A model generated the notes under the pieces. The model worked only from the letters and a program-made list of their open reading frames with translations. It did no database searches and was not told where the DNA came from. A stretch of 64,000 nt of DNA, taken from Siphonodentalium dalli. Taxonomy: Eukaryota; Mollusca; Scaphopoda; Gadilida; Siphonodentaliidae. The stretch's first letter is position 1, and each line of letters opens with the position of its first letter. Position numbers and translations under genes: made by a program. The stretch is taken from assembly GCA_032622095.1 (NCBI GenBank), contig CP136067.1, positions 135,595,990 through 135,659,989 on the forward strand, written 5' to 3'. Shown in pieces: positions 10,925 to 22,224 of this stretch.

Positions 10925-11150
10925 CCTAATTTGCAGAAGATAATTTGCGTAATCGAGGTGACTAATGGGTGAACATCACCAACTTCAACTGAGGAACTTC
11001 AGCCTGATCCTAGATCTCGATAACAGTTGAGGCCTATTAAGCAGAATGAGGGTGAATTTGGTGATGCTAGCCTGGCGTGCGGGATTTCAGAATATTATAT
11101 TCACTATATTCACCATCTGCAAATGTCAGACACACATTGTCCAGGCTTGC
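10925..11150. mobile_element. MITE-E, strongly decayed copy
   Basis: Retains TTTGCAGAAGATAA, AGCAGAATGAGG, GATGCTAGCC and the right terminal CAGGCTTG. The double hairpin is much degraded. Confidence 0.5.
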
Positions 11151-11231
11151 TGATAAACAAACGGGAATGATTCCACCAAAAAGACTTTCATTGAAAATAT
11201 GTGTATTGTGACCCACTACATACAGAAAGTA

Positions 11232-11801
11232 CAGTAATGCCCTTAATAATCAACTCCTTAACCACAGCATAATTATGGGTAATTTTTCAGGATTTAGTCG
11301 GAAATATGGCTTGTTGCCATTCATCGGAAAGCTCTCACTCCGCTGAATGGCAACAAGCCATATTTCCGACTAAAAATTACCCATAATTCTGCTTTAACCC
11401 TTTACCCAACAGAACGGCCCTGTGCCAATGCATTCTCTTATATATGCGAGTCGACCATAGGTCGCCTCGCATATATAAGAGAATGCATTGGCTTAACACA
11501 TTAAAAATTGTTAAAGAATGTAAGAAAAAGTGTTAAAAACAGATTTTTTTTAGGCCAATGCATTCTCTTATATATGCGAGGCGACCTATGGTCGACTCGC
11601 ATATATAAGAGAATGCATTGGCACAGGGCATAACTGTAACTATCACAATGTGGTCAAGGAGCCGGTTCCAATGATATCCATATTTGTATGGTTCTATTGA
11701 GACAGACCGAAGATATTTTAGGCTGTTGAAGCTTTATTTGGCCGGTTTTGGCCGTTTTGTTGGGTAAAGGGTTAAGGAGTCGATTATTTAGGGCATTACT
11801 G
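11232..11801. mobile_element. MITE-A interrupted by a B element
   Basis: Left A arm runs from CAGTAATGCCC to TTCTGC at 11392. The right remnant resumes after 11775 with GGAGTCGATTATTTAGGG and ends at CATTACTG, followed by TA. The B element at 11398-11771 was inserted at TTAA inside the A palindrome, so this A copy is older than the B insertion. Confidence 0.9.
11398..11771. mobile_element. MITE-B nested in MITE-A
   Basis: Bounded by TTAA at 11394-11397 and 11772-11775. Terminal inverted repeats CCCTTTACCCAACA and TGTTGGGTAAAGGG. Two 67-bp hairpins at 11425-11491 and 11555-11621 are inverted relative to each other, with an AT-rich spacer between. TTAA duplication and lack of coding sequence fit a non-autonomous piggyBac-like element. 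Confidence 0.9.
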
Positions 11802-11904
11802 TACATCTATGTAAATTGGATGAATAGGGGGGGGGGTACTGGGGATCCTGGCACAAGTTATGGGACTTATCGGGGCTCCTCTCCCCTCGTGTTATGCTGC
11901 TAAT

Positions 11905-12167
11905 CAAGCCTACAAATAGTGTGTCTGTCATTTGCAGAATGAGGTCCCAAGAGGGTGAATTTAGTGACGATATCCCACATGGTGGGCTAGCATCACCAAA
12001 TTCACCCTCTGGGAACCTCATTCTGCTTCTGCTCATTCAGGTCTAAGCAGAACTAGGTACCCAGAGGGTGAATTTGGTGATGCTAGCCCACTGCAGGATA
12101 GCATCACTAAATTTACCCTCTGGGGACCTCATTCTGCAAATGACAAGACACCTTATTTGCAGGCTTG
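11905..12167. mobile_element. MITE-E full copy with 8-bp target duplication
   Basis: Starts CAAGCCTACAAATAG and ends GCAGGCTTG; CTGCTAAT occurs on both sides (11897-11904 and 12168-12175). Inside are two hairpins around GATGCTAGCCCA, themselves arranged as a larger foldback. The 8-bp duplication suggests hAT-like mobilisation. Confidence 0.88.
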
Positions 12168-12175
12168 CTGCTAAT

Positions 12176-12596
12176 GAAAGCTGATGATGAATGTTAAGGC
12201 TTCAGATACGGATATGGTCTCGCGATATAGGATTTGAGGGTTTTAGGTGAACTGAGTTATGACATAATTTACATACAAAAATGTGCACTGCAAAATTTTG
12301 ATACAAACTTCATGAATCTAACCTGGGTTCAGTAAGTTTATTTGATGTGAGAATTTAAACATCATAGTGTGCATTTAACCTTTTCTTTACTAATTACTCA
12401 TTGACGAGTAGTACCCTTAGGGAATGTTCATTGTTGAACTTATTGTCTGACCATTTCCCACCAATGAATATGAATCATTGTGATCTTGTATTATCTGTTT
12501 TTCTGTCTGTTGTCTGCTTTTATTACTGAATACCCTTCCAAATGAAAAATAGACCATTCATATGTATACTACTGAATGGGAGAATCCATTTAAATA
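12176..12596. other. Intergenic, nothing recognised
   Basis: No exon, RNA gene or repeat matched. It would be intronic to the unrecognised gene ending at 13385. Confidence 0.5.
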
Positions 12597-12781
12597 CAGT
12601 AATGCCCTAAATAATCGACTCCTTAACCACAGCAGAATTATGGGTAACTTTTCAGGATTTAGTTGGAAATATGGCTTGCTGCCATTCATCGGATGGCAAC
12701 AAGCCATATTTCCGACTAAATCCTGAAAAATGACCCATAATTCTGCTGTGGTTAAAGAGTTGATTATTTAGGGCATTACTG
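12597..12781. mobile_element. MITE-A full foldback copy
   Basis: CAGTAATGCCC to GGGCATTACTG between TA dinucleotides. The apex is shortened to GCCATTCATCGGATGGC. Confidence 0.88.
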
Positions 12782-12844
12782 TAGAATGGGTTAAACATCC
12801 CAGTTTTCAATTAAAAATCCCAGTGGAGGTTTCACTTCAATTAA

Positions 12845-13094
12845 CACTTTCATGACAGGATCTTCTTGAAATTTTGCGAAATTACTGTGCCAATGCATTC
12901 TCTTATATATGTGAGTCTCCCATATATAGAATCTATAAGAGAATGCATTGGCCTAACAGCATTTACCTTGACCTTATAAGCCAGTGCATTCTCTTATATG
13001 TGCGAGGCTCCCTATATGAGACTCACATATATAAGAGAATGCACTGGCACAGGTTCTTTAATGCTACACCAGCGCAGCTCCCGTCATGATAGGG
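12845..13094. mobile_element. MITE-D full copy
   Basis: TTAA at 12841-12844 and 13095-13098. Ends CACTTTCATGACAGGATC and CCCGTCATGATAGGG. Two hairpin cores separated by CTAACAGCATTTACCTTGAC. Confidence 0.82.
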
Positions 13095-13099
13095 TTAAA

Positions 13100-13190
13100 C
13101 ATCCCACTTTGATTAAATCTCTTTTGCAAAATCTCATAGCCCTGGCTGCTGAAAGCGGTGTTAAACCCCAATAAATAAATAAATAATAAA
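13100..13190 (+). repeat. SINE-like 3' end with AATA tail
   Basis: GAAAGCGGTGTTAAACCCCA followed by a run of AATA units. GGTGTTAAACCCC ending in short tandem repeats is a pattern I associate with 3' ends of molluscan short retroposons. No Pol III box was identified. Confidence 0.4.
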
Positions 13191-13237
13191 TACATTCGCA
13201 AAATCTTTTATTATATTGTCTTTTTTTTTCCCCTCAG

Positions 13238-13385
13238 ATTTGAAGATATGGATTACAGTTTGTTATCAGAGATGAAAGATATTCAGCAAAAGGCCCCAGA
13301 GTATTTTTACAGCAGTCTGAAGACTGAGCTCAACTTCACTTTTCCAGATATACTCAGGTTTTCTAGGGCATTAAAGAATATATGA
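13238..13385 (+). CDS. Last coding exon of an unrecognised gene
   Basis: Preceded by a strong pyrimidine tract and CCCCTCAG. The first base completes an Arg codon with the 10712 exon; the frame then reads FEDMDYSLLSEMKDIQQKAP, continues with an aromatic stretch EYFYSSL, and ends SRALKNI before TGA at 13383-13385. Clean frame, good splice sites and coding-like codon use support a real exon. No family could be named. The gene runs in the same direction as the TRPM2-like gene. Confidence 0.65.
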
Positions 13386-13561
13386 GTAATATTTATAGTT
13401 CCAGCTACAATCAGGTCATTCTGGGTATTATTTAGAAGAATATCTTATGGTGCAAAATATACATCCACTGACTTGTGGCAATCGCGATACCTATTATTAG
13501 CACAACCTGAACTATGTATAGTTATGTTCAATTAGAAGTTGAATATGGATATGTGTCCATA

Positions 13562-13980
13562 AATTTGATAAAAGAACTATATCTTACTGTTGAGTTGGCA
13601 AGTCGGCTCATTCACAAACAGTTTTCATGCTTGAATCCCTGAATATCCAATGAACAGGGTATGTTTATCTCCATCGTAATTTGTTTGGGGCTCCCTGCAG
13701 GGTAATGGATGTTTTTTATTTTATGTCCTAAAAATTGTAAGAAACATTTATTTAAAAAAAATGATAAAAAATTGTTAGGCCAATGCATTCTCTTATATAT
13801 GCGAGGCGACCTATGGTCGACTCGCATATATAAGAGAATGCATTGGCACAGGGTAAAAAAATTTGATAAAAGAGCTATATCTTACTGTTGAGTTGGCAAG
13901 TCGGCTCATTCACAAACAGTTTTCATGCTTGAATCCCTCAATATCCAATGAAACAGGGTATGCTTATCTCCATCGTAATT
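13562..13980 (+). repeat. Direct repeat pair flanking a lone hairpin
   Basis: A segment of about 120 bp at 13562-13687 (TGATAAAAGAACTATATC to CTCCATCGTAATT) is repeated at 13861-13980 with few changes, spacing about 297 bp. A related foldback version is at 25158-25292. Between the copies lies a single hairpin core. Confidence 0.75.
13782..13848. repeat. Lone 67-bp hairpin core
   Basis: CCAATGCATTCTCTTATATA with apex GACCTATGGTC and its inverse arm, followed by CACAGGG. It is preceded by AT-rich sequence like the B/C spacer, so it is probably half of a B or C element that lost its ends. Confidence 0.8.
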
Positions 13981-14091
13981 CAATCCACCAAACAATTTAA
14001 AAGAAACTGCACAAGAATCACTATCAGGATTGCATGCAATGAAGCAGGCCTTCGATTTTGTGTGTGTTCAACGCATGTAGTTTAAACTTAA

Positions 14092-14473
14092 CCCTTTACC
14101 CAACAAACCGGCCAAATAAAGATTCAACAGCCTAAAATATCTTCGGTCTGTCTCAATAGAACCATACAAATATGGATATCATTGGAACCGGCTCCTTGAC
14201 CACATTGTGATAGTTACAGTTATGCCCTGTGCCAATGCATTCTCTTATATATGCGAGTCGACCATAGGTCGCCTCGCATATATAAGAGAATGCATTGGCC
14301 TAAAAAAAATCTTTTTTTAACACTTTTTACCATTTTTTCTTACATTCTTTAACAATTTTATAATTTTTAATGTGTTAAGCCAATGCATTCTCTTATATAT
14401 GCGAGGCGACCTATGGTCGACTCGCATATATAAGAGAATGCATTGGCACAGGGCCCTCCTGTTGGGTAAAGGG
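14092..14473. mobile_element. MITE-B full copy
   Basis: TTAA at 14088-14091 and 14474-14477, ends CCCTTTACCCAACA and TGTTGGGTAAAGGG. Two hairpin cores, plus the long arm block ATATGGATATCATTGGAACC shared by other B copies. Confidence 0.9.
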
Positions 14474-14479
14474 TTAAAC

Positions 14480-16122
14480 GCACATTTTTCGTGAACAGGA
14501 AATGTGATGTACTATACGTTTTTCATATGGACTTAACGTGTTGAAATTGTAATAGAAATGAACTCTTTTACACCAAGAATATCTTAAGGATATTACTTGA
14601 TTGGTTTGATATTAAGAATTATATCAGCCCGAGGTAACGTATCAGTCTGAGACCATTTGAGGTTACCGAGGACTGATTTCAGGCCTATAATATCAAACCA
14701 ACCAAATAATATCCCATTTATTAATTAGATCACCTCTTTGTAACTGACAACTCTTTCATATCTCCGTCAAAGGTATCTTGGATACTGAACTAATGGTTAT
14801 ATATACTTCCTGCTTCGCACACCGTAGAAGAGTTTAAGAGAAAAAAATTGAGACGCGATTTTCTCCTTAAACATGCTCTATATAACTAGGTATTAAAGGC
14901 ACGTGCGGCCTTAATGTTCGAAAATATTCATATTTGTTCCAAACACCGTAAACATAAAAACAGTAAGACGCATACAGTTCCGTTCATATATACCATGACC
15001 ATCACGTAAACAGCATGTTATCATAAAGACCTACTATATTTTACCTAAGCAAGAGCCTGGTTGTGTTACAGAAGACAACACAATGCTACTGGCTAATCAC
15101 ACACAAATGGCATAAACGCTCTTTATTAGTTCCATATCAGGTATTCACCAACAAAGAACGCTCTTTATGTTTACCATCATAATATAAACAAACACCAGAA
15201 AAGTAACTTTTTACGCATTTGTTTACATAACAATGGTCAAACATAGGACCATAACATACTGTTTATGCGATATTTCTTATTTGTATACAGACAAAGTCTG
15301 TCTACATTTTGATGTTCTTTCTATTTGTGGCGGTTTTTGACGGGTGGAGATATTTTCACAGGATACCCACCGCCAAGGCCAACCGTGTCTTTAAAATGGT
15401 ACGCAATACCTAAGGAACATTTTTATTTATTTGCTCACCGGCAATGCAGAGTTATTTCCCATTGATTTCCGATCCACGTGATCATCATTTTCATAAAAGT
15501 AACCAAGGTACAGTATTCATTCTCTTTCTTTCCGTTCTGAGTATTCGATGCATTTGACCGAGTGCGAATGCAGTTGGTCCAACTGGGAGGGCCCTACCCC
15601 TTCAGTGTCCAAGATACTTATTGGGACATACATATTTTGGGTAAGAAAATATTATATCTCCGTCAAAGATATCTTGGACACTGATCTAATGGTTATAATT
15701 AGAATATGTGAATAGAAGGAGGCCACGAGACATAATCAGGCTAGGCCTATGGCGCCACCTGCTGCGCAGCAACTAACGGTCCTATAAAACGGAATATGTT
15801 GGGGGCCTGTAGCGTAAATCTCATAGGTAGAACTGTGCAAATGTCGACCCTTGTGACCACCATGAAAAAATGAGCTTTTACAGTAATCGGCTAACATAGT
15901 TTTGCACTTCAAATGGAGAGTTGTCCATTTAAGGCTTTAAAATCTTTTGAAACACTCAGATCACCTTCAAGTTATGATCTATTGTATCAGTGCCAAAACA
16001 GATAAAATATATAGAGATTTATATATGTATTTCATAAATAATATGTTTCCTCATTTTGTCATGCAATAAATTGCCAATAATATATTAATATGATGGGTGC
16101 CACATCATCATCTTCTCATTTT
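14480..16122. other. Intergenic with a hairpin, a direct repeat pair and family L
   Basis: An imperfect foldback spans about 14597-14705 (GGTTTGATATTA mirrored by TAATATCAAACC). A 45-bp block CTCCGTCAAAGGTATCTTGG occurs at 14761 and again, slightly changed, at 15658. Family L sequence covers about 15130-15420. No exon recognised. Confidence 0.45.
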
Positions 16123-18570
16123 TAGCTCAACTTTACTTTGTAAAGTTTGAGCTATTGCCATGGCTTGGTATCTGTCGTCCGTGTGTGTGTGCGTGATTCG
16201 TCAACAATTTCCTTTAGCACGGGCTACAGGTCGTACCTTTGGTTGGATCATTTTATTAAATTTGTCATAGCTGTTGACATTGACATGTAGATGGGAACGA
16301 GTCATTTTGGGGTCATTATGAAAAAAACATGGCCGTTAGCGGCTATCTTGGATTTCTTGGTCGATCAGCCATAAAACATGGCCACTGGCAGCCAGACCTG
16401 TTACTTCTCCCGGATTCGCCGTGAGTCTCTCATTTCACCATGCATCTCACAGTGTCACGGCGACACCTCCTAATCTCACGGTTTGAAACAATCTTCTCAA
16501 ACAAAAAAATAATTAAAAGTTACTTTCGTTTTCGTTGTACTATAACACGGTAATCGAGAATATGCGAGACTACCTGTGTGCGATTGTTTAGCGTCCGGTG
16601 CAGACACTGCTGTTGGAGTAGCTGCCAATGTGCTTTGGGTAATTAGTCTGGCAATAAATGGTTTGTCACCCACATGTTTTAACAAACAAAGGATGATTGA
16701 GATGAGCAACCTCACGTTAAATAACTAATATTAACTATGCCAGATTGTTTTCATATTGGATTACAAATGAGCTTTATGCATGACCCCTATATATGGGAAG
16801 CCCATTGAATATGGAACTCAGAACGAACATTTTCTATAGTTAGAAAAATCCAACAATCGGCCAGAAATGACCTTAAAAACAACACTGTGTGTGCTCATAT
16901 AACAGCAACGGCGAATGTTATCAATTGGATGTAACTAACAATATGATGAAGCTGTCAAAAACGACACTGAGTGAATACAAAGACGAACCATAAATAGACA
17001 GATTTGTATTCACTCAGTGATGTGTTTCAGTTCAAATTTGTTGTTAGTTACATGCGATTACATAACTTTTCACTGTTTACATGTGTGTTGATGGTCTGTG
17101 CTCTTGTTGATTGTTTCATTTGTAACATGTTGAGTTTTATATACATATATCATAATACAATTTTAAAATAATACCTGAAATTCATCTTTATTTTTGGGAT
17201 ATTTAAGTTGTATCCACATCAATCATACAATTTTGGTTCACTAAAGAGATATGTAATACCGTTCCAATAACTCACATTTAAAGGGCAGATAACTCTTTCA
17301 TATACATGTAGTTTTAGGGTACCAAATAGGTATGTTTTGACGACTAAATTAAATCTCACTGACAAAACCTGAAATCTCACTGACTGGTAGAGTCAATCTC
17401 CTTGACGGGAAAAAATGGGGGTAACAGGTCTGCTGGCAGCCATCTTGGATTTTATTCTTTGCATGACTAAATTGTTTGGCACAGGCTGCACGTCGTACCT
17501 TTGGTCGGATCATAATGAAATTTGTCATGGATGTTAACAATGACATGTAGATGGGAGCGAGTCATTTTGGGGTCATTCAGCAAAAAACGAGTCATTTTGG
17601 GGTCATTCGGCCATAAAACATGGTGGCTGGCAGTCATCTTGGATTTTACTCTTTGCATGACTAAATCCTTTGGCATGGGCTACAGGTCATACTTTGGTCG
17701 GATCATTATGAAATTTCTCATGGTCATTGACATTGACATGTAGATGGGAGCGAGTCATTTTGGGGTCATTCGGCAAAAAAACATGGCCACCAGCAGCCAT
17801 CTTGGATTTCAAAATTCAATCCATTAGCACGGGCTACAGGCCGGATTGTTCGTTTGATCATCATGAAATTTGTCGTGGAAGTTTATTGACATGTAGATGG
17901 GAACGAGTCATTTTGGGGTCCTTCGGCCATAAAACATGGCCGTCGGCAGTCATCTTGGATTTTACTCTTTGTATGACTAAATCCTTTGACACAGGCTACA
18001 GGTCGTATCTTTGGTCGGATCATCATGAAATTTGTCATGAATGTTAACATTGACATGTAAATGGGAACGAGTCATTTTGGGGTCATTCGGCAAAAAAACA
18101 TGGCTGCCAGCGACATCTTGGATTTCAAAATTCAATCTATTAGCACGGGCTACAGGCCGAACTGTTCGCCTGATCATCATGAAATTTGTATAGATGTTAA
18201 TATTGACATGTAGATGGGAACGAGTCATTTTGGGGTCATTCGGCCATAAAACATGTCTGCTGGCAGCCATCTTGGATTTTACTCTTTGCATGACTAAATC
18301 CTTTGGCACACCCTACAGTCCACTTCCCTCAGCCAATCATCACCAAACTTCATATTAATCTTGATACTGATCTACTAGATGGAAGCTATCAAATGTTTTT
18401 GAATTTCATTCGAAAACATAGCCGCCAGCAACCATCTTGGATTTTACTTTATATATCTCTTCATGTTGATAATCTTGTATCACTTAGACATTTCAACTTT
18501 CTGCTATTGACTGTAACACAAGAAATTATTCCCTTTCCAAGTTGAGCTACAGTGTCATGGACACTTTCAT
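16123..18570. repeat. Family F element interrupted by a hAT-like insertion
   Basis: Starts TTTAGCTCAACTTTACTTTG and ends CAAGTTGAGCTACAGTGTC like the copy at 6181. Tandem units with CATGGCCG, AGCACGGGCTACAGG and CATGTAGATGGGA blocks run on both sides of the insertion at 16393-17432. The units are more diverged than in the first F element. Confidence 0.85.
16393..17432. mobile_element. hAT-like non-autonomous element, 1040 bp
   Basis: Perfect 12-bp inverted ends CAGACCTGTTAC and GTAACAGGTCTG, flanked by an exact 8-bp duplication CTGGCAGC (16385-16392 and 17433-17440). Removing it and one duplication restores the F tandem unit. CAG ends with 8-bp duplication fit hAT. Interior has no transposase-like frame but includes an imperfect hairpin near 16920-17055 (ATGTAACTAACAA mirrored by TTGTTAGTTACAT). 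Confidence 0.9.
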
Positions 18571-18837
18571 GTTGTGCTAGCATTTGCTCCTTACTATTGG
18601 AGTAATGATCTCTATTCATTCTAGTCATTTTACAGTTTTAGCTGTCTTCAGCAACATTGTTCTATTTAAATTTGTTAGTTTAAAGTTACATAAGGCCTTT
18701 GCAGTGGGTAAATGTACAAAAAATATAAAAGTTTTTGCTGAACATCAATACTGCTAAACATCATCACTGCTAAACATCATTACTGCTAAACTGCTTGCGA
18801 ATGATATAAGGGCCTGCAAAAAAGTGACATTAACTTA
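18571..18837. other. Intergenic, nothing recognised
   Basis: Only a short local repetition of GCTAAACATCAT near 18750-18790. Confidence 0.45.
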
Positions 18838-19019
18838 CAGTAATGCCCTAAATAATCGACTCCTTAACCATAGAATTATGGGTAATTTTTCAGGATTTAG
18901 TCGGAAATATGGCTTGTTGCCATTCATCGAAAAGCAACAAGCCATATTTCCGACTAAATCCTGAAAAATTACCCATAATTCTGCTGTGGTTAAGGAGTCG
19001 ATTATTTAGGGCATTATTG
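18838..19019. mobile_element. MITE-A foldback copy
   Basis: CAGTAATGCCC to GGGCATTATTG between TA dinucleotides, arms nearly perfect, shortened apex. Confidence 0.88.
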
Positions 19020-19103
19020 TAGTACAGCCGAGTCATGTAACTGTCTTATTCTTTCACGAATGAAGGCCAAAGGCCGTAGGCTAATAAATTAAATGACTGT
19101 TAA

Positions 19104-19347
19104 CCCTTCTATGACTGGAGCTTCCTGAAATTTTGCAAAAACCCTGTGCCAATGCATTCTCTTATATATGCGAGTTTCCCATAGGGAGCCTCTCATATAT
19201 AAGAGAATACATTGGCCTAACAATATTTACCTTGACCTTGTAAGTCAGTACATTCTCTTATATATGCGAGGCTCCCTATGGGAGACTCGCATGTATAAGA
19301 GAATGCACTGGCACAGGATCTTTAATTCTGCACCCGTCATGAAAGTG
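19104..19347. mobile_element. MITE-D full copy
   Basis: TTAA at 19100-19103 and 19348-19351. Ends CCCTTCTATGACTGGAGC and CCCGTCATGAAAGTG. Two hairpins with CTCCCATAGGGAG-type apex. Confidence 0.83.
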
Positions 19348-19351
19348 TTAA

Positions 19352-20044
19352 TATGATGATAATTTAAATCTTTCAGTATTTTTCCTAGTGATGATGTATT
19401 ACAAACTTTTAATTTTTTGTTTTTTTTATGATTTTTCACATTAAACACTGTGAAGGCCTCACATGCATTTAATGCCATATTAATTATCTTGTTATTTATA
19501 CCACACTTGTTATACCAGATAGACAATATCTACAACATGATTATTTTACTCTAAATATTTCCAGATATTGCATGTTGAAGGTCATAGTGTATTTAATGTG
19601 ATGACTATATACTCTTATGATTAGTTCAATTGGAGAATGTTCAGATAGAAAGTTCAACAAATGACAAAAACATCCCTCCAAATGAATAATAGACCATTCC
19701 AATGTATACTTTTAAAATGAACTGGCCTGGGGGGGTTTGCCCATGAAAATGACCAGGTGACAAACATGACATGCAGGAAAATATCGTCACTGCTGATAAC
19801 GATATAAAGAAAGCTGGCTAACAGTGCACAGTGTTTGTCCGGAATTTGGCTTTGGTGTTTTCTTATGACGGACGCCACTGAAACCACATTCATCGTCATG
19901 ACAAACTCATTATATTAGGGAAAATATTGCCTTGATAACCTGTAGCAAATGCATTATATCTCAGGTCGTCTTGAACCATTTGGCCTGAAATTTTGCAGGA
20001 CATTGTCAAAATTTGGGTGCAATCGGACATTAGGGTCATATATT
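19352..20044. other. Intergenic, nothing recognised
   Basis: AT-rich, without a convincing exon or RNA gene. A CCAAATGAATAATAGACCATTCC block at 19679 recurs at 12540 and 58295, indicating an old dispersed repeat. Confidence 0.45.
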
Positions 20045-20195
20045 TAAGCCTTGAAATAGTGTGTCTGTCATTTGCAGAATGAGGTTCCCAGAGGGTGAAT
20101 TTAATGATGCTACCCCGCATAGTGGGCTAGCATCACTAAATTCACCCTCTGGGGACCTCATTCTGCAAATGACAGGCACACTATTTCAAGGCTTG
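20045..20195. mobile_element. MITE-E single-hairpin copy with 8-bp target duplication
   Basis: Begins TAAGCCTTGAAATAG and ends CTATTTCAAGGCTTG; CATATATT flanks both ends (20037-20044 and 20196-20203). A shorter form, with one hairpin instead of two. Confidence 0.88.
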
Positions 20196-20264
20196 CATAT
20201 ATTTTCAAATGTGCCAAAAGCATGACAAAGTTACAAACACACACACTTGGCTTCTATATAGATG

Positions 20265-20367
20265 CAGTAATGCCCTAAATAATCGACTCCTTAACCGCAG
20301 CAGAATTATGGGTAATTTTTCAGGTCGGAAATATGGCTTGTTGCCATTCGTCGGAAAGCTCTCACTG
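20265..20367. mobile_element. MITE-A, one arm only
   Basis: From CAGTAATGCCC through GGAAAGCTCTCACT. The second arm is absent. Confidence 0.8.
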
Positions 20368-20593
20368 TAGACACACTCTTATGTACTGAAGAGTAATTGT
20401 TATCTCTCTTTAAAGGATAAAAACTATATAAAAGAAATGAATCGAAAATTCAATATCTTAGAAAATCAATTCAAACCTCAAGCCTGTTATATTATACTTT
20501 AAAATCCAAATCATAATGGGAACGAGCTCACAAAACATTTGCCGGGATCGTGAATACACCTTTAACATTAATTAACACTCTCACATCTTTCTA

Positions 20594-20682
20594 CAGTAAT
20601 TCCCTAAATAATCGACTCCTTAACCACAGCCGAATTATGGGTAATATTTCAGGATTTAGCCGGAAATATGGCTTGTTGCCTC
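20594..20682. mobile_element. MITE-A, one arm only
   Basis: From CAGTAATTCCC through TATGGCTTGTTGCC. The second arm is absent. Confidence 0.75.
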
Positions 20683-21329
20683 GAAATTAGGAAAAATGGC
20701 AAATTAAATGCTGTGGCATGTTAGTTTAGTTCCAAATGTTGCCACGGGGTTTCAAATGTCATTGCTTATTCCCGTGGCCAATTTCAAGGACTGTGTATAG
20801 CTCATTGGCGTTACAATATATATTGACACACTTCTCGCAAACTTTATTACAGTTCTATCTGGATCACAGAATAAAGTTAGTAATGTTCTACGTCTTCAGC
20901 ACATTGAATTTACTGTGTAATCAGATTGAATAAAACATTGGTACATTATTTAGTGATGGCTGTGATGAGCTAATATAGTGGTCCATTTATGAGTTTAATA
21001 TATTGAATAGTCAGGCTTTAGTCAAACTGGGAGTATTTATTAATAGTTTTTTTTCCAAATTAATAATACATGTGCCAAATTTGTTCAACAGTCAATTATT
21101 TTAACCATATGATCATGTGATAATTGTTTTTTGTTCTCTCATCATTTATTATATAAATATACATGCCCATTATTGAACATTCAATTATAGTAATTTCTAA
21201 AAGCTCCATAGTGTATTCGATTCATTACTAGATTGATTTGTAACCTACAAAATTATATTTTGTCAATTATCTGTCAATTAAAAGGCACGGATGGCATTCG
21301 TTATAGGATATAGGTTATAAGTTAGAAAT
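20683..21329. other. Intergenic, nothing recognised
   Basis: AT-rich sequence, no exon or repeat matched. Confidence 0.45.
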
Positions 21330-21870
21330 AAGAGTTACCAAATTATGAAAAATTCCTTAAAAATATACTCATAGTATAGTATAATGATAGTATGAATGTG
21401 GTATTATCCACAAAACACACTTTGTGTTAGCCAAGCATTTGTTTATATACAGCAAGTAAATAGTGAGCGATAAGCAAAACACTCAACACAGTGGCAAATT
21501 TTTAGGAGTGATTCACGGTGACCCATTCAACACCGACATCTTGAGAGGTGAGGATTAGCGAGTGCTATATCAGTATGTTGTAAACAACTTGGTGGCATTT
21601 CTAACTTAAGTTCAATCAGCGGGGTCTCCCTGGTGTTTTTGTTTTGTTTATCACATACTATTTATGTTCTGTTTGTTTACATAACTTGGTGTTTGTTTAC
21701 ATAACACAAAAAATTACATGACAATACACTGTAACATGAAATTTCCGCTATATTTATAATTGGTATAAGAACAAGGTTTGTCTATAATATAATATTCTTT
21801 CTGTTTATGTTTGAACAGCAATACCTACCGCCAACGCTTAGCGTATCTTTACAGGGATGCAAGGCCTTCG
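21330..21870. repeat. Family L dispersed repeat
   Basis: Shares the TGTTTGTTTACATAAC block, the ATAAGAACAAGGTTTGTCTAT block and the CTACCGCCAACGC block with 15180-15400 and 930-1480. Confidence 0.45.
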
Positions 21871-21941
21871 ATGTTGGTTCAATAAAAAAATCATAACAGT
21901 CTAAAATCACCATTATCGAAAAGAATGTGAAAATAGATGTA

Positions 21942-22084
21942 CAGTAATGCCCTAAATCATAGACTCCTTAACCACAGCAGAATTATGGGTAATTTTTCAG
22001 GATTTAGTCGGAAATATGGCTTGTTGCCTTTCATCGGAAAGCTCTCAGAGAGAGCTTTCTGATGAATGGCAACAAGCCATATTT
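21942..22084. mobile_element. MITE-A, truncated foldback
   Basis: Full left arm and apex GGAAAGCTCTCAGAGAGAGC, then the right arm stops after GCCATATTT. Confidence 0.82.
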
Positions 22085-22224
22085 GATTGCGTGATACCCT
22101 TTCGGTGCCAGAATAACTGAAGGCTAGATCCATGAATTCATGTCCCCATGAAATGGTCTTTTTATGAGAAACCACAAAAATTATTGCCGACAAAATCATA
22201 GCCATTCACAGTATATAACGATTA

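Noticed and set aside
17349-18309. Open frames on both strands in the second F element
   Set aside because: Same repeat-derived cause as at 6464-7063.
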